Source: Cladopsammia gracilis
Lineage: Eukaryota > Cnidaria > Anthozoa > Scleractinia > Dendrophylliidae
Direction: 5' to 3'
Length of the DNA: 64,000 nucleotides
NCBI GenBank assembly: GCA_022457155.1
Contig: JAJGOT010000506.1
Location: forward strand, 392,001 to 456,000
Shown here: piece by piece, positions 23,665 to 37,102 of the stretch
Layout of the letters: every line of letters begins with the position of its first letter
Numbering within the stretch: position 1 is the stretch's first letter
Translations under genes and position numbers: made by a program
Notes under the pieces: generated by a model
The model's database searches: none
What the model was told of the DNA's origin: nothing
The model's input: only the letters and a program-made list of their open reading frames with translations

Positions 23665-24170
23665 TTTTGCCTGCCATGTTGGTGTCCCTAACGAGTAGAA
23701 CACCAAGATGGCCGCTCCATACATTTCTTACTAAAAATGTATATATTCATTCGCCTATAACTCTTGAATGAAATGCTCTTGCACTTCAAAATTTGGCCCA
23801 GATGATAGATAGGAGAATGTGCCGCCTTTGTAATGACTTCAGCAAATGGTATGACATCCTAGTCTTCTCGGATAAGGACGAAAAAACTGTAGGTCCCGTC
23901 TCACAGCACTCTCTGATCTCTTCTTGTGGGACGTTAAAGATCCCACATCACTGTTCGAAAAGAGTATGGGACGTAGACCCCGGTGGTGTGGTCAACCTTG
24001 CGGGTTGTGGGATTGGAAGGGATGGCACCTCGCATGGGACCCTGAGTCCCGTTCGTGCCTTTCCCTCTGGACTGTATGAGTCCAGAAAAGTTGTTAGAAA
24101 AAGACAGAAAGTTTTAAACTCTCTACAATTCCATAAACATTTTCGAATCGAAAACGGCTTGTGAATTTTG
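23665..24170. repeat. Interspersed SINE-like repeat stretch
   Basis: This holds a GCCATGTTGGTG/CACCAAGATGGC inverted pair near 23670-23715. A stretch with CTTCTCGGATAAGGACGAAA, GTGGGACGTTAAAGATCCC and TTCGAAAAGAGTATGGGACG follows. I recall this from abundant cnidarian interspersed repeats. The 123-residue open frame through it (23793-24164) has no protein-like features. Confidence 0.35.
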
Positions 24171-24366
24171 ATGTGACGTCAGTGAAACACTCTATTCAAG
24201 GTAGCGCTATTGTTTTCAAATCATGTGTGTCATCGTATGATTTTTTTCGATCAATCACAAGCTGCGCAATTGCAATTTTATTACACACTTGAGTTTCAAA
24301 ATTGTGAACTTTTTAAGTGAATTCACTTTCATTTTGTGAAATTGTTGAGTGAAGAAGTTGGTCAAG

Positions 24367-24669
24367 ATGCCTACATCCCTTAAACAGTTGGATCAACGCT
24401 ACGAAAGTGTATGTAACAACATAACGGATGCCAAAGACTATACAATGCAGCATTTAAAGCCAAATATTGAGGTAGATATCCCAACGTTTTACACTCATCT
24501 TGACAGCTCAAACCTTGAGCAACTGGAAGCGGATATTGATGTCATGGAACGCGTTATTGGGCAATGTCGCATCGCCATCAAAAATGAACAGTCGCGACGT
24601 TTACTTCAAAAGCATATAATCAAACTCACGGAAAGAAAAAACAAAAACAAAATCAAAAACACGCATTGA
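24367..24669 (+). CDS. Hypothetical 100-residue helical protein
   Basis: The first ATG in the frame is at 24367 (GTCAAGATGC). The product is mostly charged helix: SLKQLDQRYESVCNNITDA, then a central VDIPTFYTHLDSSNLEQLEA, then a helical VMERVIGQCRIAIKNEQSRR, ending in a Lys/Asn-rich tail. It resembles N-terminal helical regions of BEL/Pao-type retroelement polyproteins, but I have no firm match. It ends 75 bp before copy C starts. If the unit truly begins further left, another copy may lie outside the window. Confidence 0.35.
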   Translation: MPTSLKQLDQRYESVCNNITDAKDYTMQHLKPNIEVDIPTFYTHLDSSNLEQLEADIDVMERVIGQCRIAIKNEQSRRLLQKHIIKLTERKNKNKIKNTH

Positions 24670-25848
24670 AGTTGTCAAGAAGAGCGGCCAGATTGACTCG
24701 AGCAACACCCTATCCTATACAACCAACACGTGAACCTTCAATCACACAATGATTTTTAACATTGAAATGGAACTTGACTGCATTTATTGTATATTTTTAT
24801 GTCCATAGGCGTAGCTTGTAACACCATTCTCATGGATATAACGTTTATCATCGAAGCAAGATAATGACACTTTATTAAGCTCATAGTTTCCGAGTTGTTC
24901 ATGATTTTGACTTCTAATTATTTTCATTTTATGATGCATTTGTTTGTTATTCAATAATAAGTTTTTATAGTCTTCATGTTTGATGTCCTGTTTTATAACA
25001 TTTTTCTTTATAGATGGTTTTCACTCACGTGACCTTCAGTTCTGTGGGACTCAAATGACAAAAGCCATGGCGGCCATGTTGGTGCACACAACAAAAGAAG
25101 TTCATTAAAATTCTTTTGTAGGTGTGCACCAACATGGCCGCCGTGACGTAACGTGAAAACCACCCATTCCTTTTGCTGTTTTACCACCTTTACCATTGTC
25201 TTTTATGTATGAATACATTTTACTTCTCAATCCTATGAATTCATTAATCGGTATACCACTAGGATGAAGATATTGAAACTCGAAGCTTGAAATTTTAGCA
25301 GCTTCCCTCGCTAGCGGTTCAATTTTTTAGGATGATTGTTATAGTTATGTTCAGTTACATGTTGTTTTGGTCTACCTCTTGGTGAAACTGTTATTTGTGT
25401 TAAATAAAAAATTGGGAAGGACTGTGTGGAAAAACAGTTTTAAAAGACTAAAGCTTGGTCGAAGTGCATTCATGTTCATTTCAAACCCTTTCAAACAGCA
25501 GCTACAAACTATCTAGCAAGTGGGTTTCCCCCGCCCTCTACAAATGCGAACCGCTAGCAAATGTTTTTTTCCCTTTACAACTGCTAACCCCTGGCACATG
25601 GGTTCTTTCCCCTCTACAATTGCTAACCCCTAGGGTGGAGAAGCCATCCCCTTAGACCTAACCCCTAACCCTTATTACCAGGTTACCATTTCCCCAAACA
25701 AAATGCTAACACCTAGCAAATGGGTTTTTTCCCTTTCTACATCTGCTAACCCCTAGGGTGGAGCCTAATTCCAATCCTCGCAATAAAAAGTCCTTAACTC
25801 CAATCAAATGCTAACTTTTGAGAAAGGCTATCCTCCCTTTGATCATAT

Positions 25849-26153
25849 AAAAAAAGTAAGTAAAGTCGCACACGAGCCAGATGGCCCACACGGCCGGAGC
25901 TTAACCCGGTTTCTGTAGCATGAAGCGACTAGGAATATTGCTACTCCCTCCTGGATGGGATGCTAGTCAATCGCAGGGTTACCCCCAGCATTTTGTCGCC
26001 GGTACCCATTTATACACCTGGGCGGAGAGAGACAAGTGTGGAGTAAAGTTTCTTGTCTAAGGAAACAACACGACGACAGAGACCAGGCTTCGAACCACCG
26101 ACCTTCAGGTTGAATGTCCGACGCGCTAACCACTAGACCACCGTGTCTCCACA
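25849..26153 (-). mobile_element. tRNA-derived SINE (family 1), copy C
   Basis: Same 305-bp insertion and same 14-bp target duplication (25835-25848, 26154-26167) as at 1104-1408. The SINE therefore predates the A/C duplication. Confidence 0.88.
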
Positions 26154-26519
26154 CCCTTTGATCATATGCCAACTTTAAAAACAGTGACTGTTCATAACAC
26201 TTTTTGCAATTTTTACTGATTTTAATTTTAATTTGTATTCTTTTATCACATTGAGGTTGTAGTGTGCTGCGTTGCAGAAGTCGCTCCCTCAATTAACAAC
26301 TAATTTAACAGACTTATATTTGTTTTTATTTTTACTACTCACAACAACTCCCGCCCATACACTTTTTATCAACCTCCTGATATTTCATTGATGCAAATCA
26401 ATGTTCATGTTGGGAACCCCTCTTTTATGGGGATCCCATTCTATAACACCTAAAGAATGCCACAAAGGTTGCTAGATAACTACCAATTATATATATATAT
26501 TTTTCAATTAAACAGCATG

Positions 26520-27159
26520 GATACCTCTATAATACAGACACCTCTATAATACAGATACCTCTATAATACACGCCCTTGTAAAAAAGGTACCGGGATCCCG
26601 CCAGGAAATTGGCCGCCGGGATTTTCACCCACAGACACCTCTATAATACGGACACCTCTATAATACAGACACCTCTTTAATGCAGACACCTCTATAATAC
26701 AGACACCTCTATAATGCAGACACCTCTATAATACAGACACCTCTATAATGCAGACACCTCTATAATACAGACACCCCTATAATACGGACATCTCTATAAT
26801 AGAGACACCTCTATAATACAGACACCTCTATAATACGGACATCTCTATAATAGAGACACCTCTATAATACAGACACCTCTTTAATACGGACACCTCTATA
26901 ATAGAGACACCTCTATAATACAGACACCTCTATAATACGGACACCTCTATAATACAGACACCTCTATAATACGGACATCTCTATAATAGAGACACCTCTA
27001 TAATACAGACACCTCTTTAATACGGACACCTCTATAATACGGACACCTCTACAATACAGACACCTCTATAATACAGACACCTCTATAATACAGACACCTC
27101 TATAATACATACACCTCTATAATACAGACACCTCTTTTATACGGACACCTCTATTACGG
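26520..27159. repeat. 17-bp minisatellite (copy C)
   Basis: Same unit and same internal interruption as 1774-2497, but about 85 bp (five units) shorter. This shows length change since the duplication. Confidence 0.9.
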
Positions 27160-27347
27160 GTGGCTTGGCTCCGTGACTGATTTAGAGAGAGGTTCGACTG
27201 AGTATTGTTCAACTGTACAAGATGTTATATGGGTCTTATATAATTTTAAAGTGAAAAAGTCTAAACAGGCTACAATGTTATGTGCATGATAAATTTTACA
27301 TTAAAGGAAAGGAGTGGACGTTTGTGACGAAGACACTCAAAGAAATA

Positions 27348-29291
27348 CCGAAGAGTTACAATAGTAGCGACCCTCGTTACTTTCGGAATTAGCAGCCTTT
27401 GGGGGTCGCTACTTTCGGGGGGGTCGTTACTTTCGGGGAACAAAAATCGTTTACAAATAAAGCTGGCGCGAGCTTTTTTTCCGAAATAAAAAATGAACAA
27501 CAAAAAATTAAAAAAAAGAACAATATTTTATTTGCATTCCATATGTATAGATTGTGTTTCATAAAAAGAAGGTAACAATGATAAATACAGCAATAATAAA
27601 ATAAATCAATATCAATGCCAATAAACAAATGAGACAAAATTCGTCTATCCAGTTTCATGTTTTACAGTGCGGCTACTGACCCAGACAAAGTTAACCAATC
27701 ACAAAGGAGAACGAGTAGATTCCAACATTTTTAACTTCAGCCAATAAAATGTCGAGTACAGAACAATGAAATGTCAACTTGTTCACTCGTGAAGCTTGTG
27801 TTGAATAAAGCTTTAGCTAGCGTTGACTTTTCGATTTAAAAATTTGAGTAGTTTCACTTGCTACATGAATGAATGTCATGCATCATGCAAGTGAGCGAGA
27901 ACTGATTTCAAACTGTATGAAAGCAGTGAACGCGACAGCCGTATGTTTGGGCAAATTGCGTGGTGGATTTGAATTCTCGGAAAAAATAACAACTCAACCA
28001 CCGGCTGTTTGCAAATGTTACAAGGTACACTGCCAGCATAGCGTATATAAGCATTTATTTTCTAACCGTTTGAAAAAGAGCGGCAACTTTATTTCAATTC
28101 TTTTTTTTTATTGAAATGTCAAAATTTTTTCCGTTGCAGATTTTCTTTGCGATTTGGAAAATTATAAAAACTCAACTGGCGAACCGTGTAATATCGATAG
28201 ATTTTTAGTGAAATATATGTTGAAGAATGCGCCGTTTCTATACGACCGATACTCTTTTTATACAGTTTTGAATTTCTCTTTTACTTAATTTTATTTCAGC
28301 TTAATCCGACTGTCGGCCAACCCCGCGTGGAACTCAAAGCGCATAAAACTTAATTAACCACGGCGGCGAACAAGCCGTGTTTTCGTTGTTTTCAAATGCG
28401 TAGGGCACTTTTTAATTTCCCTAAACTATGACCGTCGCTTTCACTGGTACTTTTACAGTTAAGAAGGTCTTCTTTTTTCGCTGGCGTCAAGTGTATTTAT
28501 CAGTTCCAGCCCGCCGTTGACGCCGTAGAGAAAACTTGAATCTGTTACGAGCGAACAAATTATTTTAAATCCACTTGTGTACCGTCGCATTCCATATTTT
28601 CACACAGTTTGGAATTTCTCTTTCATTTGAATCGCCGATATTTACTTTCCAAATCGCGATGTTAAAACAAGTCAAGTTCAAAAGGGATGGAATCGAAGTA
28701 AATTGAAAATCCAAAGCTGTACAGTCAAAACTTGTTTTGATCTGTTTTCATGGCAAACGAAATGAAATTTCATTGTTCTGTACTCAACATTTCATTGGTT
28801 AAAGTAAATAATTTTGGAATCTATTGTTCTCGTTCTGTTTTGTGATTGGTTAACTTTGTCTGGGTGACCCCGGTGGGCTCCGGATGTCCATGTTCCTAGA
28901 TTGTATTGTCAGTAGTCGGGACGAGTTGTATTAGTTTGTCTCTCAGTTCCTTTCTTAGACTTCTAAGTCCTTTCTTAACACCTATTTCATAAACGCAAGG
29001 AATCTCGATGCCTTCTCCTTGAACCCATACACCTTCAGGCGCACTCCTATTTTGGCCAGATACACAGCAAGTCATCTTGATTTCCTTTTCCAGCAATGGC
29101 TTGTACAGGACCTTCGCTAGACTATCAGGCACGTGTCCAACTGTAGTCGCATCTTGTTCGCCACCGTTTGTGTTTTTCATCTTCATCTTCGGGGGTTGCT
29201 ACTTTCGGGGGGTCGCTACTTTCGGGATTTACTAACGGCCAGAAAAAATTGACGTTACTTTCGGGGGGTCGTTACTATCGGAACTCTACGG
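27348..29291. mobile_element. TA-flanked DNA transposon, copy C
   Basis: Counterpart of 2686-4628, with TA at 27346-27347 and 29292-29293 and the same nested element. Confidence 0.8.
28896..29186 (-). CDS. HIRAN-like ORF fragment (copy C)
   Basis: 96-residue paralogue of 4233-4523. Apart from the Cys/Gly change near residue 9 it is identical. This reflects recent duplication and does not by itself show selection. Confidence 0.4.
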   Translation of the reverse strand: MKMKNTNGGEQDATTVGHVPDSLAKVLYKPLLEKEIKMTCCVSGQNRSAPEGVWVQGEGIEIPCVYEIGVKKGLRSLRKELRDKLIQLVPTTDNTI

Positions 29292-30978
29292 TAGTCTGAG
29301 AAAAGACTGAACTGAATTTCGTCACCTTTATCAAGCTGCGAACCAGAGAAGCGCGAGGTGTGCGCTTCTCTCGTTCCGCGTCTATCCCCCACGCGCGTCT
29401 CCCGCGTCTTGCCCAGAAAGACGACAGGGGACGAGTCAGATTTCTTAACGAATAACTTCAGTGTATGTCAGAGTTAAAAAATATATATTGGCCACCTACC
29501 TCTCAAGGAGCACAGACGCTCAGTTGCAAATCTAATATTAAATAAACCTTATTTATTTGGCCTACTTAGTCGACTGTTTCGGAACGTTATTTTCGTTCGT
29601 TCCAATCCACATCAACTTCATTCCTATAACGCCATACTGCACGCGCCTCATGCCACGTGCACGTTCACAGTTTACGGAGTGATCATACTAGTATACAGTA
29701 CGTGAAATCAAAAGGTTCATATATCATCATAAAATATAGCAAAGGATATGGTACCAAATTAGTTCAAAATCAATGTGATCTTTCCTTAATTTTATGTATG
29801 TCATCCTTGCGGTAAAAAACGGCGAATTTTGGCGTCTGAAGTGTCACGGTTTGGGTAGGCTCGCTGTGATTTTATTAACAAATTGTTGAGTTGTATTAAC
29901 AGCATGTGGGTTAGAGCTCGGGCCAGTTACATTACAGAGCTCTTAGCGGCCATTCACACACTATTGCGGTTGGTTGAAAGCGCATACGTTTATTACTAAA
30001 ACTCACCGATCGAACGCCTTGTTTTTTAGTGTAGACGCATGTAGACGGTTTACAAGCGATGACGTCGTTTCACTCGTATCGGTGTGGATGAAAGGCAATA
30101 CCGCCCTAGGCAGGGATTACACTCCGACGCAGACTTCCTTATACCATAGAAAGCAGAGGTTCTTTCGAGGTGCGGCAATTGTTTTGTTTCGTGAACGGTC
30201 GATGCCATTTTAGTGACACCAGGGTAATCGGCTCCCGGCTACACTTAGAAAAATTTTCACCAGTTATAGAAATTTATTTTTAACTGATCCCCCACCTTCA
30301 CCACTACACCTCTGCGTTGATCTGGCAAACATACGAAAACTTTAATTTTACCACAATTGCCGCTAAACTCGCAATCTGATTGGTCGACGTGAGTGGTAAA
30401 TGAGAGTCCAGACAACGGTGCTGACGCTAACATCACGCGCGCTTGAAAACAACCAATCAGATTGCGAGAAAGTTATAGACAACGCTTGCTCTTTCTTTGC
30501 TGTCACGTTTTGTAACAAGACTTCGATTTTTCCTTGTATTTTTTCTAAATATTGTTGTAAAAAACAAATTTACACGGTTTTCCGTGGTGTGGACTCTTAT
30601 TTACCACGATTTACGTTTAACAACGAAAGTACAGCCTAAACTTAGAATAAACTTTGAGGAGTCGAAAACAATTGTAATATGCCATTTTTTTATGGAATCA
30701 TTGATGAAGAAACACTATCTCGGAAGCCATACTAACCGTCCTATTATAAACCGCAGACTTGCGCTCACACAAAATCACGCCATGGACTGAGAAATTAACT
30801 CAGTGATCCTTGCATTCATTCTTGCAAACTATGTGCCAAAGAAACAATATTGTTATGCCGAGAACTAGCAAACAGCGATGGCATAACTAAATATTCTCAT
30901 AGTAAACGGCTCTGGAAAGCGTAAATATCTCATGTCAGTATCAGACTTTCCTAAGATCAAAGAATCGGCAATATCCCA

Positions 30979-31897
30979 GGGTATCCAATCGATGAAATCG
31001 ATAATCGGTGACAATCGATATCAATCGATATCAATTAATCGATTGATATTGATAATCGATAACCGATCGATGGAGAAGATTTGTGTGACCTTATCGATTG
31101 TCATCGATTATCAATAGCAATCGATAGCGTAATTGATATCGATTGGTTGCAATATTTTTTTCCGTTTCAGAGTCTACAAGTTGACGAGAATAAGCGCTTA
31201 GTATCACGCATTTATTGTAAAAGACTTTGTATGTAGTGATCGTTAACACATTTTATTTGAATTATTAAAACGTGAACATGAGAATAAGAATGATTTCCCT
31301 ATCTTCTCTCTCTCGTTTCTGCGTTCCCTCTTCTTCTTACAAGCAGAAAAAAGCTCTCCAACGTTCATTGCAAAATGGCATTGGTGGTATCCTTTGACGA
31401 CGCATGTTAGGGCCGATTTACACGGTACAACTTTGTTGCATGCGAAACGCATACGGCATGCTTACGACATGACTTGAGTTGGTTTACACGGAGTAATCCG
31501 TGTTGTAAGCATGTCGTAAGCATTAAATTTTAAGCGTGTCGCATGCGACAAAGTTGTACCGTGTAAAACGGAGAGTTGAACTTATTTTTCGCCTGACCCA
31601 GACATTTTCTGCGCATTCGTCATTTATGAAGGTTTCTGCCCGCCAGTTTATGGCATTTTACGGGGGTGACTAGCAAATCGAGCACGTGCAACAAGAAATC
31701 CAGTCACGAAGATCCAATCGATAACAATCGATAGCCAATCGATAGCAATCGATGAACGATTTTTGTGTGACTATCGATTGATCATCGATTGATCATCGAT
31801 TGATCAATACCAATCGATATCAATTAGCTAATTTTATCGATTGATATCGATTTATCGATTGCTTTTCCGATCATCGATTGCCATCGATTGGAGACCA
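30979..31897. mobile_element. ATCGAT-rich inverted-repeat element (copy C)
   Basis: Counterpart of 11246-12151; the right-hand hexamer block has an extra GATCATCGATT step. Confidence 0.6.
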
Positions 31898-34800
31898 CGG
31901 GGCAATATTAAGAACAACGGTCCTGTTATATATCTTAATTTTGATCTATAAAAAGAAAACAATCTTTCGGACAGGTACTTGGGGTAACCCTATTCTAAAG
32001 CCGGGCTGAAATGCTTTTTTTGCGACAAGCAGTATTTGTGCTAGGCATAAATATAAATATAACCTATAAATATCTCGCCTCTGACTCCTTACTTTTAATT
32101 TTGGTCACGCGCCACGTGTAATATAATACCGAGACTCCCGTATGTAAACAAACACAAAGGCGTGGCTGACTAGGGTCCTTTAAGGGAAATCAGCTGAGCT
32201 GCGGCGCGCTTTGGTGCCGGAAGTCGGGGCGGCGAAATATAAGAGACCAGAGGCGTCTAATATGAGAGAGATGAGAGCGCGGGAATAGCCTCTGGCATCC
32301 AGGGTAACTTCCCCACGCAATCCATTAGGTGATGTCGGCGTTGGTGGCTACAGAGACAGGATTGTTCCAGGAAAAAGCCGTCCGATGGGGGCTTAGATCA
32401 GACCATAAAAAGGCTGTTTGTGTAGAAATAAAATCTAGCGAGGAAACGCGCGAATCAGACAAAAAACATCACTTAAACGTGGGAGTGGGTCGCGTAATCG
32501 GCACGTAGTCACCCTCCTGACTGACCTGACAACAAGCAGCGATGTTTGCATTCTAGACCTGCAAACGCCAACTCATGATTAACAGCAGGTCTGTAATTGA
32601 CGTAGTGTTTTGTATTTTAAGGCATAATTTTTAGGAATGAGGGAACAAAGGAAATAAAGCACTTATTGAATGGATGATGGGGTGGTTCCATGCGTCATAG
32701 TCAGTAAACGCCTAATATGATGGGAACAGTATTAATTAGAGACGTAATTCTGTCCTAAATAGTGTGTAGCTGTACATAATACGATTTCATGTGGAATGTC
32801 TCAGTAGACAGATACACAGATCATCGTTTGGCTCGGCGCGAGCACTTTTTCGCGAATTTTAAATAGAGTAACTTAAATGCGAAATTCCCATGTATTTCAA
32901 GTTTCGGTTCGGAGATTATTAGCATTCTTGAACGTATAAAATAGACCTTAATTCCTGCTAAAAGAATTAGAGTACAGCTATTACAAATCCTGTATGAATC
33001 CCACTTCGGAGAATCAGATACAAACAGCATCATCGAGCACTCCGGCAAATACTAAAGGATTTTTCATTTAAATGTTATATATTTTTGACTTTCTATCTTC
33101 CGTTTTAGCTAAAAGTTTCAAGCGCATTGACGGAAGGTTTAGAACCTTGACTAAAAATGTTCTTGGACTAGATGTTACATTTCGGACTTTAGATTATGCA
33201 AAGGTATAAAATTCCAATTTCCTGATGCGACAATACTGAAACGGTAAAAATATTACTGAGGAACCGGATGCGGCAAAGAAGTTATCAGTTGCTATGGCTG
33301 CATTTCCGAAAAAAGTAAACAATAAACAAACAAACAAACAATATGCGAGTATCTCGCTTGAAGAGAAGCAAGACATTTTACGTAAAGGAAGCCCTATTGT
33401 TTATTTTTCTTTTATCAGTAAATTTTATGAGACATCAACTATATTTGACAAAAATCACGTTAAATTTCTACACGCGTCCATGTCAGTATGTCAAGACACG
33501 CCTCTGGACACGACTTTGAAATACCCGTGATAGCTTCCCGCGCAATTTTTTTGAATTTTTAATGAAGAAGAAAAAAATATGTTCAAATCAAAACATATCT
33601 CAAAATGAAACTTGCAGAATAAAAATATACTTCGGCTGAAAGAATTGACAATAAGACTAGAGACAATTACAATTACGAATTTTACAAGCAATTTATAGGA
33701 TACTCCTGACGGCATTAAATTCTTACTTACCTTTCGAGAATTTTGTCTTGAATTAAATGTACGTTTTGTGAATGTTGTTGAAAAGAAGGTTGCTTACACA
33801 GCAGATAACATCACCGCCTTCTGCAATCTTTGATATCGATATTGCGGTTTTCATTAACCTAATTATCCACTCCAACGTGACGGACCACCATGGATATTTT
33901 GATTTTGATCTGTGAACGCGAGCCGGCCATGATCAAAACGAGATTGACATTTAATACCAATAAAGTCACTACGAAGATTTGTATTGTTCACTTTTCGATA
34001 TTTCGCTTTGTTTTCCTTGTATAAAAGCCCAAAAGTGCAAAGAGGTCTTTAAGGGTTTGTACGTCATATCTGTATTTTGAAACCTGACGACATAAAACGT
34101 ATCGGACCGCGATATCGGACGGCCTTGTTACGACTTGTGGTTAAACTCAAAAGAGAAGAGAATAAATATTAGCCTAAGGCAAGTAATTTCAATTCATGAG
34201 ATACACTCGATTTTGCTGACAAGAGAATGTTATTCTTTGCAGGAAGCCCAATAATAGACCCAACGGTCAAATGTATTGAATGTCGGCAACGGTAGCTAAT
34301 TATAACCTTATAATTGCCGAGAAAGCTGTAGAAGTTTTAAGAACTTTCACTGACGTCTCCCTTACAGTGCACTTTCGTTCTTTTAATTCAGCGAGATCAT
34401 AATTAAAATTCCCATTACACTTACACTTCACTTACATACAGCTTGCATTTGCGGGACGATTTATTACAGAGTCAAGGCTTTTCCGGATCAAAAGGGTGGT
34501 CCTTCAATCGCGTGACTGATTGTAAGAACTAGAGTTAGAGAAAAAAAATCCTAAAAAAAAAAACATTTCATTCCTGCTGAGTCGGATTAAGGATTGACAA
34601 TCGAAGCGTTTAGCAAACAATGTCATGCGTGCAGCTTGAGACTGAAGAAATTTTAGGAGCACTAATTAAACTAGTTAACGAACACCTGTTTCGACAACAT
34701 CAACTAATATAAAAAAAGTATTAGTGTACACAAGTGTATTATTTATCGATATTTAGCGATTTTAGACATTTTACAAAACCTAAAAATGAAGTGTGTTCCT

Positions 34801-35280
34801 AAAATCATACTTTGCAATACAGGATTTTTGGCACAAGGCTTAAATCGCAACACAATTCAACAAAGCCGTACAAGAGTCTTCCTTTTACGAAATTAAATAC
34901 AGACATGATTTCAGATTTCATATTTTGCTCCCCACGTATATCCGGTTGCTCTTGTGGTCGCTTGAATTTTTTAAAAACTAAAATTTCGCCTGCTTCGTTG
35001 GTTTCATTTTTTCATAAAAAAATTGCTTTAGTTATTGAGCAATGCTGCAACGCTGCAACACTTATATCTTGTCAACAAATGCATATATATTTTGGATTTT
35101 TATCGTACCTTGCCCTTTTTCAACAACTACATCGAAGCAAATATTGGTTGATGACGTGAATTGTGTGACTAATATAGGTTTGTCGTGTTATCCCAGCATG
35201 ATTCCTGTTGAGGTTTCTAATTGCCGCTAAAACGTCATCACTTCCAAAAGAATGAATGTAAAAAATGCGTTAGCTGTAAT

Positions 35281-35288
35281 TATAAAGA
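35281..35288 (+). promoter_or_regulatory. TATA box of small-peptide gene 2
   Basis: TATAAAGA lies 92 bp before the ATG at 35373, in a block conserved with gene 1 (GAGGCGAAGTGCACCTTGTG). Confidence 0.6.
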
Positions 35289-35372
35289 GGCGAAGTGCAC
35301 CTTGTGTTTTCATAGTCGCCTCAACTGGAAGACAGTCTAGAGCTAAGTCATAGAGAGCTAAGCCCGACCAAG

Positions 35373-35506
35373 ATGAAAGGAGTTGTAATATTTGTTACAT
35401 TCGTTGCCGTGATAGCAGCGGTGCTGTGGAGAACGACGGATGGAAAACCACTGGAAGAAGCGTGGCTGGCTGAGATCAAAGATGAGATTGCTAAAAGTAA
35501 ACTGAG
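35373..35506 (+). CDS. Gene 2 exon 1: signal and pro region
   Basis: 134 coding bases ending CTGAG|GTAAAG. It differs from gene 1 exon 1 by a few bases and one codon. Confidence 0.72.
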
Positions 35507-36443
35507 GTAAAGAGAAACTTTTACACTGTAAATTCCAACAACTATTTGAAAGTTTTGACGCACAAAACACTGCCGTCAACAATGAGATTACAGGAGGGTC
35601 AGAGGTCTACCTCTCCACTTGCTTATACTAAGTTTGGACGTTAAAATCAGGTTCTAGTGACACTCACCAAAGGCTTTAGAAAATCATCCTTATATAGCAG
35701 GAGCTGCAAATTGAACCGCCCGAAAGTGTTACGAACAAAATCCTTTTCTCCGTAAAAGTTAGCTCAAGTATGATTTTCAAGAATTTTAAGGAAACTGTTT
35801 GCCTCCCGAAATCTTTAGCTCGGGCTTTCTGAGAACCGCCAAAACTAACAGCATTTTAATCCTCATCTGAACGTCAGGCGTAGTTTATATTGGGTCCGTA
35901 AACGTCAGTTTATATTTTCGGTTTGAGAACCTTAATTTTTCATTCGAATCCGGGGGCGGACGGTATATATGAGCAGCTATTTGGCGAAAAAATTCGTTGT
36001 TTAATGTCCTTCAGTTCAAACTGCGCCGAGGCTATTCCTACCTTAGCTTTCTTACAAATAAGTATGTACCAAACTTGAAGTCGTAAACGAACAATTTTAG
36101 CAATTGATATTTCCCTGTGCACAGTTATTTGAAGTTCGTCCAATTTCCACCATAAAATAAGGCATCTTATGGCAAGAGGCAGTGAAAGATCAGCTTGTTC
36201 ACTATAAAATCCTACACTGGGTCGTTGCCGGGAAACGTCAGAAAACGAACAAGAATGGGGACATACAGTTTTTTTAAAAGCTTGGAATTCATTATTTTTC
36301 TTTTTTGCAGTTTATCAGATGTGATTTTAAAGCGACGTCATGAGCGAGCTATAAAACGTTCTGGACGATTTAAGCGATGGTGGTGGTGTGGACAAGAGGA
36401 TCCACCACTGCCTGGCTGTCCTACCGCAGCAGCCGGGAGCTAG
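35373..36443 (+). CDS. Small secreted Cys/Trp peptide precursor, gene 2
   Basis: Coding exons are 35373-35506 and 36311-36443; the product is 88 residues. The signal and pro regions match gene 1 except for one inserted Ala. Exon 2 begins identically (LSDVILKRRHERAI). It then changes Glu to Lys and Leu to Trp, giving RFKRWWWC. A different 9-residue loop (GQEDPPLPG), the second Cys and the tail TAAAGS follow. GTAAGT begins at 36443, inside the TAG codon, and an acceptor lies at 37101-37102. Whether spliced or not, the codon reads TAG. Exon 3 is thus 3' UTR. The function is unknown; a processed cationic two-cysteine peptide is likely. Confidence 0.72.
36311..36443 (+). CDS. Gene 2 exon 2: basic linker and mature peptide
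   Basis: The acceptor is TTTTTTGCAG. The final codon TAG occupies 36441-36443, and the likely donor lies within it. Confidence 0.72.
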
Positions 36444-37102
36444 TAAGTCATCAGATTTATATTGCGCCATGCATATCAGTTTTTATAAATACAGCTTAAA
36501 TTCAACAGTACTTTGACCAAATGCCATTTGCCTTTTTGTCCCAACGTTTTTTAAATGTTAAGGTATTGGTCAGTTTGAAACGAAAACTCGATGTATATAG
36601 TTATGCAAAGAATGTGATCAAAGTTCTCAAAAGATTTGAAGTTTGAAAGGCCATGATCATAAAGAAAACTACTTTTGGTCTATATGACAATAAATCTGAA
36701 CAATAAAGGAGCCATGGAGCGGAATAAAGAACACTTTTAATGTTAATAAAATTCTCGAGCAATGACAACACATCGATCAGATACCTTTGTCGTGCGCAGA
36801 TACCGTCACCGCCCACAAAGATTTCAGTTATCGTAAACACATCGCCAAATTAAAAGTCGGTATGAGTGCTTGCTGTGATGTTGAAAGTCAACTCAATTCG
36901 CAGGTATTCCGGCGGCAAAGTGTGTGGGGTATAGTCGGTAATGCCGGCGGGATATTGCCGGGAGCTATTTCGTGAGCATCTCGTTGGCGTATGAAAACCA
37001 TGTGTTAGGTTGTTTATTTAGGAAGCGCAAAGACCCTTTGAAATCATAAAAATGGAAATTTATTGATATCCAATTAACGACTTGAACATTTTTTTTTTAC
37101 AG

